Assembly: GCA_029782025.1 (NCBI GenBank) | Contig: JAKOVR010000219.1 | Span: 80,823 to 144,822, forward strand | Source: Actinomycetes bacterium | Lineage (GTDB): Bacteria; Actinomycetota; Acidimicrobiia; Acidimicrobiales; Acidimicrobilacustridaceae | Direction of reading: 5' to 3' | DNA length: 64,000 bases | Part shown: piece after piece, positions 1 through 7,642 of the stretch | How positions within the stretch are numbered: the first letter of the stretch is position 1 | Layout of the letters: the number at the start of each line of letters is the position of its first letter | The notes under the pieces: generated by a model | Databases searched by the model: none | What the model saw: only the letters and a program-made list of their open reading frames with translations | Told to the model about the DNA's origin: nothing | Made by a program: the position numbers and the translations under genes

Positions 1-1
1 G

Positions 2-766
2 TCGGTCGGGGCCACCGAGAACGCGCTGATGGCCGCCGTGCTGGCCAAGGGCACCACGGTGATCGACAACGCGGCCCGGGAGCCCGAGATCGCCGACCTC
101 GCCGCCTTCCTCAACCGCATGGGCGCCCAGGTGCTCGGCGCCGGCACCTCCACCATCGAGGTCGAGGGCGTCGAGACCCTCTCGTCGGTGGAGCACACAG
201 TCATCCCCGACCGCATCGAGGCCGCCACCTTCCTCGCCGCCGTCGGTGTGGCCGGCGGGGAGATCACCCTCGAAGGGGCCCGGCCCGACCACATGGACAT
301 GCTCATCGCCAAGCTGGGCGACATGGGGTTGCGCATCTCGCCCACCACCGACGGCCTGTGGGCCTCCCGGTCACGGCGGCTCCGCTCCGTCGACGTCGCC
401 ACCCTCCCGTACCCGGGGCTCGCCACCGACTACAAGCCGCTCCTCGTGGCCCTGCTGAGCGTGGCCGACGGCGTCGGCATCGTCACGGAGAACCTCTTCT
501 CCGGCCGGTTCCGCTACGTCGACGAGCTCAAGCGCATGGGCGCCGACATCCGGACCGAGGCCCACCACGCCATCGTGCGGGGCCGGGAGCGCCTAAGCGG
601 TGCCCCGGTCAAGGCCCCCGACATCCGGGCCGGGGCCGCCCTGGTGGTTGCCGCCCTCGCCGCCGACGGCGAGACCGTCGTGGGTGGGGCCGAACACATC
701 GACCGGGGCTACGAGGACTTCGTGCCGAAGCTGGCCGCCCTCGGCGCCGACGTCCACCGCCCCTGA
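2..766 (+). CDS. murA: UDP-N-acetylglucosamine 1-carboxyvinyltransferase, C-terminal part (5' end outside the window)
   Basis: MurA transfers enolpyruvate from PEP to UDP-GlcNAc, the first committed cytoplasmic step of peptidoglycan synthesis. The frame is open from the window edge and the first codons read SVGATENALMAA, the conserved MurA segment that binds the UDP sugar. It continues with DNAAREPEI, RIEAATF and the late motif GRFRYVDELKRMGA, all typical of the family. Only about 254 of the usual 420-odd residues are present because the start lies upstream. The PEP-binding Cys/Asp loop belongs to the missing part and cannot be checked. The C-terminus GADVHRP is a normal family ending, so the gene is cut only by the window. 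Confidence 0.93.
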   Translation, partial: SVGATENALMAAVLAKGTTVIDNAAREPEIADLAAFLNRMGAQVLGAGTSTIEVEGVETLSSVEHTVIPDRIEAATFLAAVGVAGGEITLEGARPDHMDMLIAKLGDMGLRISPTTDGLWASRSRRLRSVDVATLPYPGLATDYKPLLVALLSVADGVGIVTENLFSGRFRYVDELKRMGADIRTEAHHAIVRGRERLSGAPVKAPDIRAGAALVVAALAADGETVVGGAEHIDRGYEDFVPKLAALGADVHRP

Positions 767-910
767 CTCCGACGCCCCGGCCGTGCGGTGGCGCTCGAGC
801 TGGAGCCGCTTGGCCCGACGGTTGGCGGCCCAGAGGATGCCGGCGAGCACGGCGATGGGGACCAGCACCAGGAGCAGGTCCTGGGGCGCCGAGCTGTGGT
901 GGGCCAACAC
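593..910 (-). CDS. possible small single-pass membrane protein, antisense to the murA 3' end
   Basis: From GTG at 910 the frame encodes about 105 residues. The first 30 look like a real membrane protein: a short N-terminus, a hydrophobic stretch LLLVLVPIAVLAGILWAAN, then a basic cluster NRRAKRLQLERHR that would stay in the cytoplasm. The C-terminal half is the reverse strand of murA (593-766) and is low complexity, so it may be non-functional tail. The gene is supported mainly because it fills the otherwise empty 767-1065 gap and because the charge pattern around the helix is sensible. No Shine-Dalgarno sequence is evident. It could be an open frame produced by GC-rich sequence. No function is assigned. 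Confidence 0.35.
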   Translation of the reverse strand: MLAHHSSAPQDLLLVLVPIAVLAGILWAANRRAKRLQLERHRTAGASESGAVDVGAEGGQLRHEVLVAPVDVFGPTHDGLAVGGEGGNHQGGPGPDVGGLDRGTA

Positions 911-1065
911 GGCCCCAGCTTGGCCGGGGCCGTGGCGCGATGCCAGGCGGCCCCGGTTCGCTTGTCCCGGCCGTCCCGGGCTGCGAAAATCTCCTACGGC
1001 GATGTTGGAAATCCGTCCCGACGGGCGAGACTGGTGCAGCGCCGAGTGCGAATCCGGGAGCGAGC

Positions 1066-1410
1066 ATGCGCGACAAGGTCGAACAGGTCATCCAGGTCAT
1101 CCGGCCGGCGATCCAAGCCGACCAGGGCGACATCTTCCTGGTCGACGTCGATGAGGGCACAGGCGTCGTCACGGTCGAGCTCACGGGGGCCTGCGTGTCG
1201 TGCCCGGCGTCGACCGTCACCCTGAAAGCCGGGGTCGAGCGCATCCTGAAGGACCGCGTCCCCGGGGTCACCGCCGTGGTCGACGCCACCGACAACGAGC
1301 TGCCCGGGGCCGGGGCCGACCCGGCCAAGGTCTCGCCGTTCGCCGGCGACGAGCCGGCCCCGCCGGCTGCTCCCGGCCCGGCGATCCCCGAGACGGCCGT
1401 GTCGCTCTGA
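1066..1410 (+). CDS. NFU/NifU C-terminal-like Fe-S cluster scaffold protein
   Basis: A protein of 114 residues whose first about 75 residues form an NFU domain: VEQVIQVIRPAIQADQGDIFLVDVD, then GACVSCPAS with the CxxC pair that binds a [4Fe-4S] cluster between two subunits, then the VERILKDRVPGV helix. NFU proteins carry clusters to apo-enzymes in the cytoplasm. The remaining about 35 residues are an Ala/Pro-rich tail. The ATG at 1066 follows GGGAG and gives the canonical NFU N-terminus; longer frames upstream would run back into murA. MeaB follows after 28 bases on the same strand, so they may be co-transcribed. A cysteine desulfurase lies about 13 kb away. Confidence 0.88.
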   Translation: MRDKVEQVIQVIRPAIQADQGDIFLVDVDEGTGVVTVELTGACVSCPASTVTLKAGVERILKDRVPGVTAVVDATDNELPGAGADPAKVSPFAGDEPAPPAAPGPAIPETAVSL

Positions 1411-1438
1411 CCCTCCGCTCCCTGCCAAGCTCTCCCCG

Positions 1439-2401
1439 GTGCCACGCCTCGCGACCGATGACCCCGACGCGCTCTTCGGCCTCGCCCACGACGGCGAGCG
1501 CCCCGCGCTGGCCCGCCTGCTGAGCCTGGTCGAGCGGGGCGGCGCGCCGGCCCGGGCGGTCAGCCGCCTGTCCTACCCCCGGTCGGGGGCGGCGGCCACG
1601 ATCGGCATCACCGGTGCGCCGGGCGCCGGCAAGTCGACCCTCACCAGCGCCCTCCTCGGCGCCCTGCGGTCGGAAGGCGCCCGGGTGGCCGTGCTGGCCA
1701 TCGACCCGTCGTCGCCCTTCACCGGGGGAGCGATCCTCGGCGACCGGGTGCGCATGGGCGAGCACGCCCTCGACGACGGGGTGTTCATCCGTTCGATGGC
1801 CACCCGTGGTCACCTCGGGGGTCTGGCCCTGGCCACCCCGGAGGCGGTGCGGCTGCTCGACGCCGTCGGCTTCCCGTGGATCGTCATCGAGACCGTCGGG
1901 GTGGGCCAGGTCGAGGTGGAGGTCGCCGGCGCGGCGGACACCCGGGTCGTGGTCCTGAACCCGGGCTGGGGCGACGCGGTGCAGGCCAACAAAGCCGGGC
2001 TCATGGAGATCGCCGACGTGTTCGTCATCAACAAGGCCGACCGCCCCGGTGTGGCCGAGACCCGACGCGACATCGAGCAGATGCTCGAGCTCTCGGGGCC
2101 GACGGGGCCCGACGGGTGGCGGCCGCCGATCGTGGCCACCGTGGCCTCCACCTGCGACGGGGTGGCCGAGCTGCTGGCCTCCGTGCGGTCCCATCGGGCC
2201 TGGCTGCGCGGCTCGGGCGAGCTCGATCGCCGGCGGGCCCACCGCCTCGACGAGGAGCTCCAGCGGGTGCTCCTCGCCCGCCTGCTCGAGCGGGTGCGCG
2301 AGGTGGAGGCGGGCGGGAGCTACGAGGCGCTCCGAGCCGAGGTGGCGGCCCGGCGGCTCGACCCGTGGACGGCGGCCGAGCGGCTGCTGGCCGAGGGCTG
2401 A
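1439..2401 (+). CDS. meaB: MeaB/ArgK-family G3E-type GTPase, chaperone of methylmalonyl-CoA mutase
   Basis: A 320-residue P-loop GTPase. The Walker A motif GAPGAGKS lies at residues about 59-66 with Lys65. It is followed by the family signatures AIDPSSPFTGGAILGDRVRM, FIRSMATRGHLGGL and IETVGVGQVEVEV, and the guanine-specificity motif NKAD. MeaB-type proteins gate cobalamin loading and protect methylmalonyl-CoA mutase (or a related B12 mutase such as isobutyryl-CoA mutase) from inactivation. No mutase gene is in the window, so the partner must lie elsewhere. The start is GTG at 1439, 28 bases after the NFU gene. The family is secure; the exact mutase partner is not. Confidence 0.9.
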   Translation: MPRLATDDPDALFGLAHDGERPALARLLSLVERGGAPARAVSRLSYPRSGAAATIGITGAPGAGKSTLTSALLGALRSEGARVAVLAIDPSSPFTGGAILGDRVRMGEHALDDGVFIRSMATRGHLGGLALATPEAVRLLDAVGFPWIVIETVGVGQVEVEVAGAADTRVVVLNPGWGDAVQANKAGLMEIADVFVINKADRPGVAETRRDIEQMLELSGPTGPDGWRPPIVATVASTCDGVAELLASVRSHRAWLRGSGELDRRRAHRLDEELQRVLLARLLERVREVEAGGSYEALRAEVAARRLDPWTAAERLLAEG

Positions 2402-2429
2402 GGCCTGAGGGCTGAGGCCAGAGCCCGGT

Positions 2430-2861
2430 CTACCGGGCGGCCTGGGCCTGCAGCAGGTCGCGGATCTCGGTCAGGAGAGCGATCTCGTTCGCCTCCGCGG
2501 CGTCGGCCTCGGTGTCGGCTTCGGCCTGGGCCGTCGACCGGATGGTCTGGGCCTTGTTGAGGGCCTTCACCACGAGGAACATGGCGAAGCTCACGATCAG
2601 GAAGTTGATGATCTGAGTGAGCAGGGCACCGAAGCGGATGCCGATCTTGGACTCCTTGCCGGCGGCGTCGGTGATGGTGCGCAACGGGAGGATGAACGAG
2701 TCGTCGAGGTTCGGTGATCCGCCCACCGCGGCGACGAGCTGGCCGAGGATGTCGGTGCTGAAGCTCTTCACGATGGCCGTGAACGCGGCGCCGACCACGA
2801 CCGCCACGGCGAGGTCCACCACGTTGCCATGGCTGATGAACTCCTTGAACTCCTTGATCAT
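2430..2861 (-). CDS. mscL: large-conductance mechanosensitive channel MscL
   Basis: A protein of 143 residues, the usual MscL length. It begins MIKEFKEFISHGNVVDLAVAVVVGAAFTAIVKSF, the cytoplasmic N-terminal helix and TM1 pore helix with the Gly/Ala-rich gate. A periplasmic loop (LPLRTITDAAGKESKIGIRFGA), TM2 (LLTQIINFLIVSFAMFLVVKAL) and a charged C-terminal helix (EIALLTEIRDLLQAQ) follow. MscL opens as a pentamer in the inner membrane when turgor rises and releases solutes. ATG at 2861 is preceded by AAAGGA at good spacing, which rejects the longer open frame upstream. It converges on meaB, the two stop codons being 28 bases apart. Confidence 0.95.
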   Translation of the reverse strand: MIKEFKEFISHGNVVDLAVAVVVGAAFTAIVKSFSTDILGQLVAAVGGSPNLDDSFILPLRTITDAAGKESKIGIRFGALLTQIINFLIVSFAMFLVVKALNKAQTIRSTAQAEADTEADAAEANEIALLTEIRDLLQAQAAR

Positions 2862-2945
2862 GGCCGGTCCTTTCCATCGAGGGACGCGGTCCCGACCGGG
2901 GCCGCCATGGGAGTCTGGCGCAGGTGGCGGGTAGGGTGCCGACCC

Positions 2946-3755
2946 ATGACCGACACCGGGACCGGCACCGCCGACGCGACCGCTGCACCGCTCGTGCACC
3001 TCGACCGCAGGGATGACGGCGTGGCCGTGGTCCGGCTCGACAACCCGAAGGTCAACGCGCTCTCCCAGGAGCTGCTGCGCCAGCTGCTGGCGGTGTTCGA
3101 CGAGCTGGCGGCCGACCTGCCGGGCGCGGTGGTGATCCACGGAGGGGAGAAGATCTTCGCCGCCGGGGCCGACATCGCCCAGTTCGGCGACGCCGACGCC
3201 GCCGCCGAGTACGGCGAGATCTTCCGCCTCGCCTTCGACGCCGTCGAGAAGCTGCCGCGGGCGACCTTCGCCGCCATCACCGGGTTCGCGCTGGGCGGCG
3301 GGTGCGAGCTGGCCCTGGCCTGCGACTTCCGCATCGCGTCGGTGTCGGCCCGCCTCGGCCAGCCGGAGATCCTGCTCGGGATCATCCCCGGCGGGGGCGG
3401 CACCCAGCGCCTGCCCCGGCTGATCGGCCCGGCCCGGGCCAAGGACCTGATCCTCACCGGGCGCCAGGTCAAGGCCGACGAGGCCCTGGCCATCGGCCTG
3501 GTCGACGAGGTCGTCCCGGCCGAGGAGGTGCTGTCCCGGGCGCTGGAGCGGGCGGCCGGGCTGGCCGCCGGTGCCGTCGTGGCCCAGGGGCTGGCCAAGC
3601 AGGCCGTCGACCGCGGCCTCCAGGGCAGCCTCGACGACGGCGTGCGCCTGGAGCAGGAGTACTTCGTCGACGTGTTCCGCACCGAGGACGCCCGCATCGG
3701 CATCGAGTCGTTCCTCGCCCATGGCCCGGGCAAGGCGACCTTCACCGGCCGCTGA
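2946..3755 (+). CDS. enoyl-CoA hydratase (crotonase family) with intact catalytic glutamates
   Basis: A 269-residue crotonase-fold protein. The oxyanion-hole segment FAAGADI and the GFALGGGCELALACDF segment are present, and both catalytic glutamates of hydratases can be read: one in GGGCELA and one in GQPEILLG, followed by IPGGGGTQRLPRLIG. That predicts genuine hydration of trans-2-enoyl-CoA in beta-oxidation, unlike the two divergent paralogues near 52 kb. Preferred chain length cannot be read from sequence. ATG at 2946 lies just outside the mscL promoter side (divergent gap of 84 bases); an earlier in-frame GTG would begin inside mscL and is rejected. A long hairpin follows the stop codon. 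Confidence 0.92.
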   Translation: MTDTGTGTADATAAPLVHLDRRDDGVAVVRLDNPKVNALSQELLRQLLAVFDELAADLPGAVVIHGGEKIFAAGADIAQFGDADAAAEYGEIFRLAFDAVEKLPRATFAAITGFALGGGCELALACDFRIASVSARLGQPEILLGIIPGGGGTQRLPRLIGPARAKDLILTGRQVKADEALAIGLVDEVVPAEEVLSRALERAAGLAAGAVVAQGLAKQAVDRGLQGSLDDGVRLEQEYFVDVFRTEDARIGIESFLAHGPGKATFTGR

Positions 3756-3768
3756 CCAGCGCCGTTCC

Positions 3769-3813
3769 CTTGGGTGCGTAAGGGTGCGCTATGCGCGCCC
3801 TTACGCACCCAAG
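3769..3813. repeat. GGGTGCG-family palindromic hairpin, type A copy 1
   Basis: A 21-bp stem with a 3-base loop (TAT at 3790-3792). The left arm 3769-3789 contains TTGGGTGCGTAAGGG and the right arm 3793-3813 contains CCCTTACGCACCCAA; only one pair is a G-T wobble. It lies between the hydratase stop and the rhomboid start, both on the plus strand. There is no T-run, so it is not a textbook Rho-independent terminator, although it could stop or protect transcripts. Near-identical copies are at 33034-33080, 61611-61655 and 61910-61954. Confidence 0.9.
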
Positions 3814-3833
3814 CAGGCGTTAGGGTCCAGGCG

Positions 3834-4754
3834 ATGACGTACCCGGGGATGCCTCCTCCTGTCGGGCCCGACGCCGCGGGGCCGCCACCGGCGGTGTGCT
3901 ACCGCCACCCCGACCGGCGGGCCGGCGTGACCTGCCAGCGCTGCGGTCGGCCGATCTGCCCCAGCTGCATGGTGCAGGCGTCGGTGGGCTTCCACTGCGT
4001 GGAGTGCGTCAAGGCCAACCCGGCCAAGAGCTACCGGGCCGCCGACCTCGTCACCAAGCCCGTCGCCACGTTCACCCTGATCGGCCTGAACGTCGCCCTC
4101 TTCCTGGTGACGATGGGCGGGACCGCCAGCCGGTCGCTGTCGGGGCTGTCCAGCACCCGGCTCACCGACCTCCTGCTCCTGATCGGCCGGCCGTTCGTGA
4201 GCGACACGGGCACCTACAAGGGCGTCGCCGGGGGTGAGTGGTGGCGGCTGATCACCGGCGGGTTCCTCCACGCCGGCCTCATCCACCTGGGCATGAACAT
4301 GTTCGCCCTCTACATGATCGGCCGCATCCTCGAGCCCGCCCTCGGGCGGGTCCGGTTCGTCGGCCTGTACACCGCGTCGCTGGGGGCGGGCGCCCTCGGT
4401 GTGATGGTGCTGTCGCCCGGGTCGGCCACCGTGGGGGCGTCGGGGGCCATCTTCGGGCTCATGGGCGTCCTGGTCGTGCTGGCCCGCTCCCGGGGCATCG
4501 ACCTGTGGCAGAGCGGGATCGCCCAGGTCATCGGGCTCAACCTGCTGATCACCTTCGGGGTGGCGGGCATCAGCATCGGCGGCCACATCGGCGGCCTGCT
4601 CGGTGGGCTCGCCGTGTCGTACGTCATGGCCCAGCTCGAGCGCCACAAGGCCAACGTCGGTCAGGCGGTGGCGCTGTGCGCCGGGGCCACCGTGCTCTTC
4701 CTCGCCCTCGCCGTCGTGTTCGCGGGGATGTGGCAGCGCCCGTTGTTCGGCTGA
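3834..4754 (+). CDS. rhomboid family intramembrane serine protease with N-terminal zinc-binding (B-box-like) domain
   Basis: A 306-residue protein. Residues about 20-65 have a Cys/His pattern (CYRHPDRRAGVTCQRCGRPICPSC, then HCVEC) expected to bind zinc. A rhomboid membrane domain follows with about six helices: GGEWWRLITGGFLHAGLIHLGMNM (loop and TM2), the catalytic serine in GASGAIFG (Ser203), and the catalytic histidine in GGHIGGLLGG (His251). Such enzymes cleave transmembrane helices within the bilayer; the substrate is unknown. ATG at 3834 was chosen because the longer frame from 3774 starts inside the repeat hairpin and would translate it. The zinc domain plus rhomboid arrangement is common in actinomycetes. 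Confidence 0.92.
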   Translation: MTYPGMPPPVGPDAAGPPPAVCYRHPDRRAGVTCQRCGRPICPSCMVQASVGFHCVECVKANPAKSYRAADLVTKPVATFTLIGLNVALFLVTMGGTASRSLSGLSSTRLTDLLLLIGRPFVSDTGTYKGVAGGEWWRLITGGFLHAGLIHLGMNMFALYMIGRILEPALGRVRFVGLYTASLGAGALGVMVLSPGSATVGASGAIFGLMGVLVVLARSRGIDLWQSGIAQVIGLNLLITFGVAGISIGGHIGGLLGGLAVSYVMAQLERHKANVGQAVALCAGATVLFLALAVVFAGMWQRPLFG

Positions 4755-4767
4755 CCGCGCTGGCGCG

Positions 4768-5217
4768 TCACCGACCCGCGCCGGCCTCCACGTACCGCTT
4801 GAGGCGGCGCAGGTTCCCCCGCCACACCAGGTCGAGCACGATGGCGCCGAACCAGGCGCCGACCGGACCGCCGAGCCACCACGGGAACCGGAGGCGCTCG
4901 CGCCACACGAACTTGGTCCGCCCGCCCCGCCGCGACCGGAGCCGGAAGGTGCCCTCGCCGGTGACCACGCCGACGTGGCGGACGCCCATGGCCTTGCCCC
5001 GGTCCCAGCGGGTGATCTCCATCACGTCGGTCAGGGTGAACGGACCGACGGCCGTGTCGCACTCGAACGCGGTGCCGACCCCGCGCCGCTGCGGCGTGAG
5101 GAACCGGATGGCCCGGGCGTCGGCCATCCACTCCACGTGGGTGCTGATGTCCTCGATGGCGCGCCACACGGCGCGGGGTGGGGCGTCGATCGTCGTCCTG
5201 ACGCGGATGCGGGCCAT
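4768..5217 (-). CDS. SRPBCC (START/polyketide cyclase-like) family protein
   Basis: A protein of 149 residues with the helix-grip pattern of SRPBCC proteins: it opens RIRVRTTIDAPPRAVWRAIEDISTHVEWM, has central strands ending TLTDVMEITRW, and a last helix GAIVLDLVWRGNLRRLKRYVEAG. The fold makes a deep hydrophobic pocket for lipids or small molecules, but nothing here shows a ligand or catalytic residue. It is transcribed toward the rhomboid gene (stops 13 bases apart) and diverges from the 5289 gene across 71 bases. The family call is firm; the function is unknown. Confidence 0.8.
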   Translation of the reverse strand: MARIRVRTTIDAPPRAVWRAIEDISTHVEWMADARAIRFLTPQRRGVGTAFECDTAVGPFTLTDVMEITRWDRGKAMGVRHVGVVTGEGTFRLRSRRGGRTKFVWRERLRFPWWLGGPVGAWFGAIVLDLVWRGNLRRLKRYVEAGAGR

Positions 5218-5288
5218 CGGGCCATGCTACGGAGGTCCGGGACGCGATCCGACGCACGACGCCGGGCCGCTGGGTAACGTGACCGGTC

Positions 5289-5774
5289 GTGGCAGCTTCC
5301 CTCATCGAACAGCTCGTCGATCTCGCCGGTACCGGCATCGGCGGCGACGAACGGCCGCTCGGCGCGGCGAGGATCAACTACAACGGGTCCTCGGCCGTCC
5401 GCAAGGCCACCCTCGAGGCCGAGCTGGCCTCGGTCACCTCCGAGCTGGGCCTCGACGGCCCGGCCTCGGACGCCGGGATCGATCCCGACACGCTGGTGGC
5501 CTTCCCGGCCGCCAGCCAGATGGCCATCCTCGTCACCGACAAGCGGCTGGTGCTGTGGGCCCTCGGGTTCACCGGCAAGCCGGGCAAGCTGATCGGCACC
5601 GTGCCCGTCCGGGGGATCGCCGAGGTCCACCGTGGCGAGATCTCTTTCGGTTCCCTCGTCCGGGTCGTGATGAAGAGCGGGGCCGCCGTCGACCTCGAGG
5701 TCAAGAAGGGCGACGACGTCGACGCCTTCACGACCGCGCTCGAGACCGCCGTGTCCGGCGGGCACGCCGGCTGA
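5289..5774 (+). CDS. hypothetical protein with a PH-like (membrane or protein interaction) domain
   Basis: A soluble 161-residue protein starting at GTG 5289. After a helical N-terminus (AASLIEQLVDLAGTG) there is a beta-rich part, MAILVTDKRLVLWALG followed by IGTVPVRGIAEVHRG. This is the pattern of bacterial PH-like domains, in which a first strand pair reading 'ILVTDRRLVLW' precedes a 'pv..I..V' strand. It ends with the helix DVDAFTTALETAVSGG. No catalytic motif is visible. It converges on the methyltransferase at 5777, the stops being 2 bases apart. The PH-like fold is inference from the strand pattern. Confidence 0.6.
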   Translation: MAASLIEQLVDLAGTGIGGDERPLGAARINYNGSSAVRKATLEAELASVTSELGLDGPASDAGIDPDTLVAFPAASQMAILVTDKRLVLWALGFTGKPGKLIGTVPVRGIAEVHRGEISFGSLVRVVMKSGAAVDLEVKKGDDVDAFTTALETAVSGGHAG

Positions 5775-5776
5775 CT

Positions 5777-6556
5777 TCACACCTCGTAGACGCTGACGTG
5801 GTGGTCGGCGTCGGCGGCGTAGGGCGTGCCGCGCCAGTCGGCCCACCGCTCGACGAGTCGGAACCCCGCGTCCCCGAGCTCGGCGTCGAGGTCGGCGGGG
5901 CTGGCGTAGTGGAGGTGGTAGGGCCGGAGCCGCACCCCGCCGTCGTGGTGCAGGTCGATGAACTGCCCGGTGATCGTGCGGGCCGCCCGGTCGCGCCGCG
6001 CCGCGCTCAGCACCACCCGGTCGGCGGTGAGCGACCGGATCGTCACCGCGGCGTCGCCGTCGGTCCCCTCCCCGGGGTCGGGGGGCACGAAGGCGTCGAG
6101 GGCAAAGCGGCCGTGGGCCGCCGCGAGGATCACCGCCAGCGTCGAGAAGCACGAGCGGCGGGCCGCCGGTCCGGGGAGCGCGAAGAGCGTGTTGGCCGTC
6201 ACGAAGGCGAGGCCGACCTCGACCGGCGCCGCCCCGTCCGACGCCCGCCGGGGCACCACGGGCGTGGTCATGTCGGCCACTTCGGTGCAGACGGCGCCCC
6301 CGCCGGCCTTGGCCGCCAGCCGCTCGAGCATGGCCGGCGACGCGTCGATGCCGCGCACGTCGACCCCGGCGGCGGCGAGCGGGACGGCCACGCGCCCTGT
6401 TCCCACGGCCAGCTCGAGGACGGCGCTCCCCGGTCGCTCTCCGGCCAACGCGGCGAGGCGGGCGACGCAGGCCGCGGTGTCGTCGTCGGCCGGGTACCAG
6501 TCGTCGTAGACATCGGCGAAGCGGTCGCCGTAGGTCGCGGCGTCGAAGCCCTCCAT
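5777..6556 (-). CDS. class I SAM-dependent methyltransferase
   Basis: A protein of 259 residues. The SAM-binding core is clear: VLELAVGTGRVAVPLAAAG (motif I), then the acidic residue in GIDASPAMLERL that contacts the ribose, then VGLAFVTANTLFALPG (motif IV). The family resembles small methyltransferases with an N-terminal YGDRFADVYDDWYP segment. The substrate is unknown. ATG at 6556 was preferred over a longer open frame because homologues begin just before the YD..YDDWY segment. Its 5' end faces the membrane gene at 6639 across 82 bases, so the two are divergently transcribed. Confidence 0.85.
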   Translation of the reverse strand: MEGFDAATYGDRFADVYDDWYPADDDTAACVARLAALAGERPGSAVLELAVGTGRVAVPLAAAGVDVRGIDASPAMLERLAAKAGGGAVCTEVADMTTPVVPRRASDGAAPVEVGLAFVTANTLFALPGPAARRSCFSTLAVILAAAHGRFALDAFVPPDPGEGTDGDAAVTIRSLTADRVVLSAARRDRAARTITGQFIDLHHDGGVRLRPYHLHYASPADLDAELGDAGFRLVERWADWRGTPYAADADHHVSVYEV

Positions 6557-6638
6557 CGCGGCAGTGTCACACGACGGACCGGCGCGCGGAAGCCGGCACG
6601 CCGGCCGGCCCGTCGCCGGCGGGGCAGAATGGGGCCTG

Positions 6639-7637
6639 GTGGCTGACGAACCCTCTCTCTCCCCGCCCGAAGGGGCGTGGGCCCTCCCCGACAGCAGCGA
6701 GGCCCAGCCGGCGCGCCCCGCCTCCGATCGCGTGCCGGGCGGGGGAGCGGCACGAGGGGCGGGGACCGACCCCCGGCCGGCCCCGGTACGGCTCCCGGTG
6801 CCGCTCCGGCCGATGACGATGATCGACAAGCTCGACGGGGCGTTCGCGGTGATGAAGGCGCGGCCGTCGCGGGTGGTGGCGGTGACGGCGGCGGTCATGC
6901 TGCCGGCCCACTTCCTCGGGGCCTTCCTGCTGCGCGGGAGCCCGTCGCTCGTGGACCAGCTGGGGATCCTGGGCACCGCCAGCTCGTCGGGATCGAGCAA
7001 CGCGCTCTCGACGGGCTACAACCCGTTCGTCACCCTCGTCTTCGCCACGCTCGCCGTCGGGGCGTCGTCGCTCGGCTACATGCTCCTCGGCGGTGCGCTC
7101 ACCCCGCTCGTGCTGTCCTGGTACACGGGGGGCGACATCACCGCCGGCGAGGCGCTGCGAGCGATGGGCCGCCGCGCGCCGGTGCTGGTCGGGGCCTACC
7201 TCGTCGTGGCGCCCCTGCACATGCTGAGCGCCCTGTGCTCGCTCCCCGGCCTGTTCTTCACCCCGGTGTTCCTGGTGATGGCGCCGGCGATCATGGCCGA
7301 GGGTGTCGGGCCGGTGCAGGCGGCGAAGCGGTCGTGGGAGCTCACCCTCCGTCGGTTCGGTTCGGTGTTCACCACGGTGGGCCTGGCGTGGCTCGTGGCG
7401 TCGCTGCTCGGTTCCGTCCTCGGGATCCTGGTCCAGATCGCCGGTGCGGCCACGCCGTCGGCGTGGCGCTGGGTCGCCACCGGGTTCGGTCAGGGGCTCC
7501 TGTCGCTCGTCGTGGCCCCCTTCGGTGTGGGGGTGGCGCTCCTCGTGTACCTCGACCTGCGCATCCGGGCCGAGGGTCTCGACATCGAGCTCGGGCTCCG
7601 CGACGCGTTCGCGGCGTCGGCGGCTCCCGCGAGCTGA
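6639..7637 (+). CDS. polytopic membrane protein heading the DUF4129/DUF4350/MoxR/DUF58 cluster
   Basis: About 332 residues from GTG 6639. The first 65 residues are polar and Pro/Ala-rich (cytoplasmic). About six hydrophobic segments follow, for example VVAVTAAVMLPAHFLGAFLL, FVTLVFATLAVGASSLGYML, APLHMLSALCSLPGLFFTPV and LLSLVVAPFGVGVALLVYL. It ends with a charged segment YLDLRIRAEGLDIELGLRDAF, a signature often seen in the 'glycerophosphoryl diester phosphodiesterase membrane domain' proteins that accompany DUF4129 genes. It lies 5 bases before the DUF4129 gene and is probably its operon partner. The start is uncertain: ATG further in (residues MTMIDKLDG) or an earlier start at 6564 are possible. 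No enzymatic activity is evident. Confidence 0.75.
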   Translation: MADEPSLSPPEGAWALPDSSEAQPARPASDRVPGGGAARGAGTDPRPAPVRLPVPLRPMTMIDKLDGAFAVMKARPSRVVAVTAAVMLPAHFLGAFLLRGSPSLVDQLGILGTASSSGSSNALSTGYNPFVTLVFATLAVGASSLGYMLLGGALTPLVLSWYTGGDITAGEALRAMGRRAPVLVGAYLVVAPLHMLSALCSLPGLFFTPVFLVMAPAIMAEGVGPVQAAKRSWELTLRRFGSVFTTVGLAWLVASLLGSVLGILVQIAGAATPSAWRWVATGFGQGLLSLVVAPFGVGVALLVYLDLRIRAEGLDIELGLRDAFAASAAPAS

Positions 7638-7642
7638 CGGTC

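Noticed and set aside
3774..3833. An earlier start for the rhomboid gene at GTG 3774
   Set aside because: It lies inside the repeat hairpin and encodes a peptide determined by the repeat; ATG 3834 gives the normal N-terminus before the zinc motif.
4238..6646. An 802-codon plus-strand open frame across the rhomboid, SRPBCC, PH-like and methyltransferase genes
   Set aside because: It overlaps four well-supported genes, is Arg/Pro-rich low complexity, and matches no domain. It is a by-product of high G+C.
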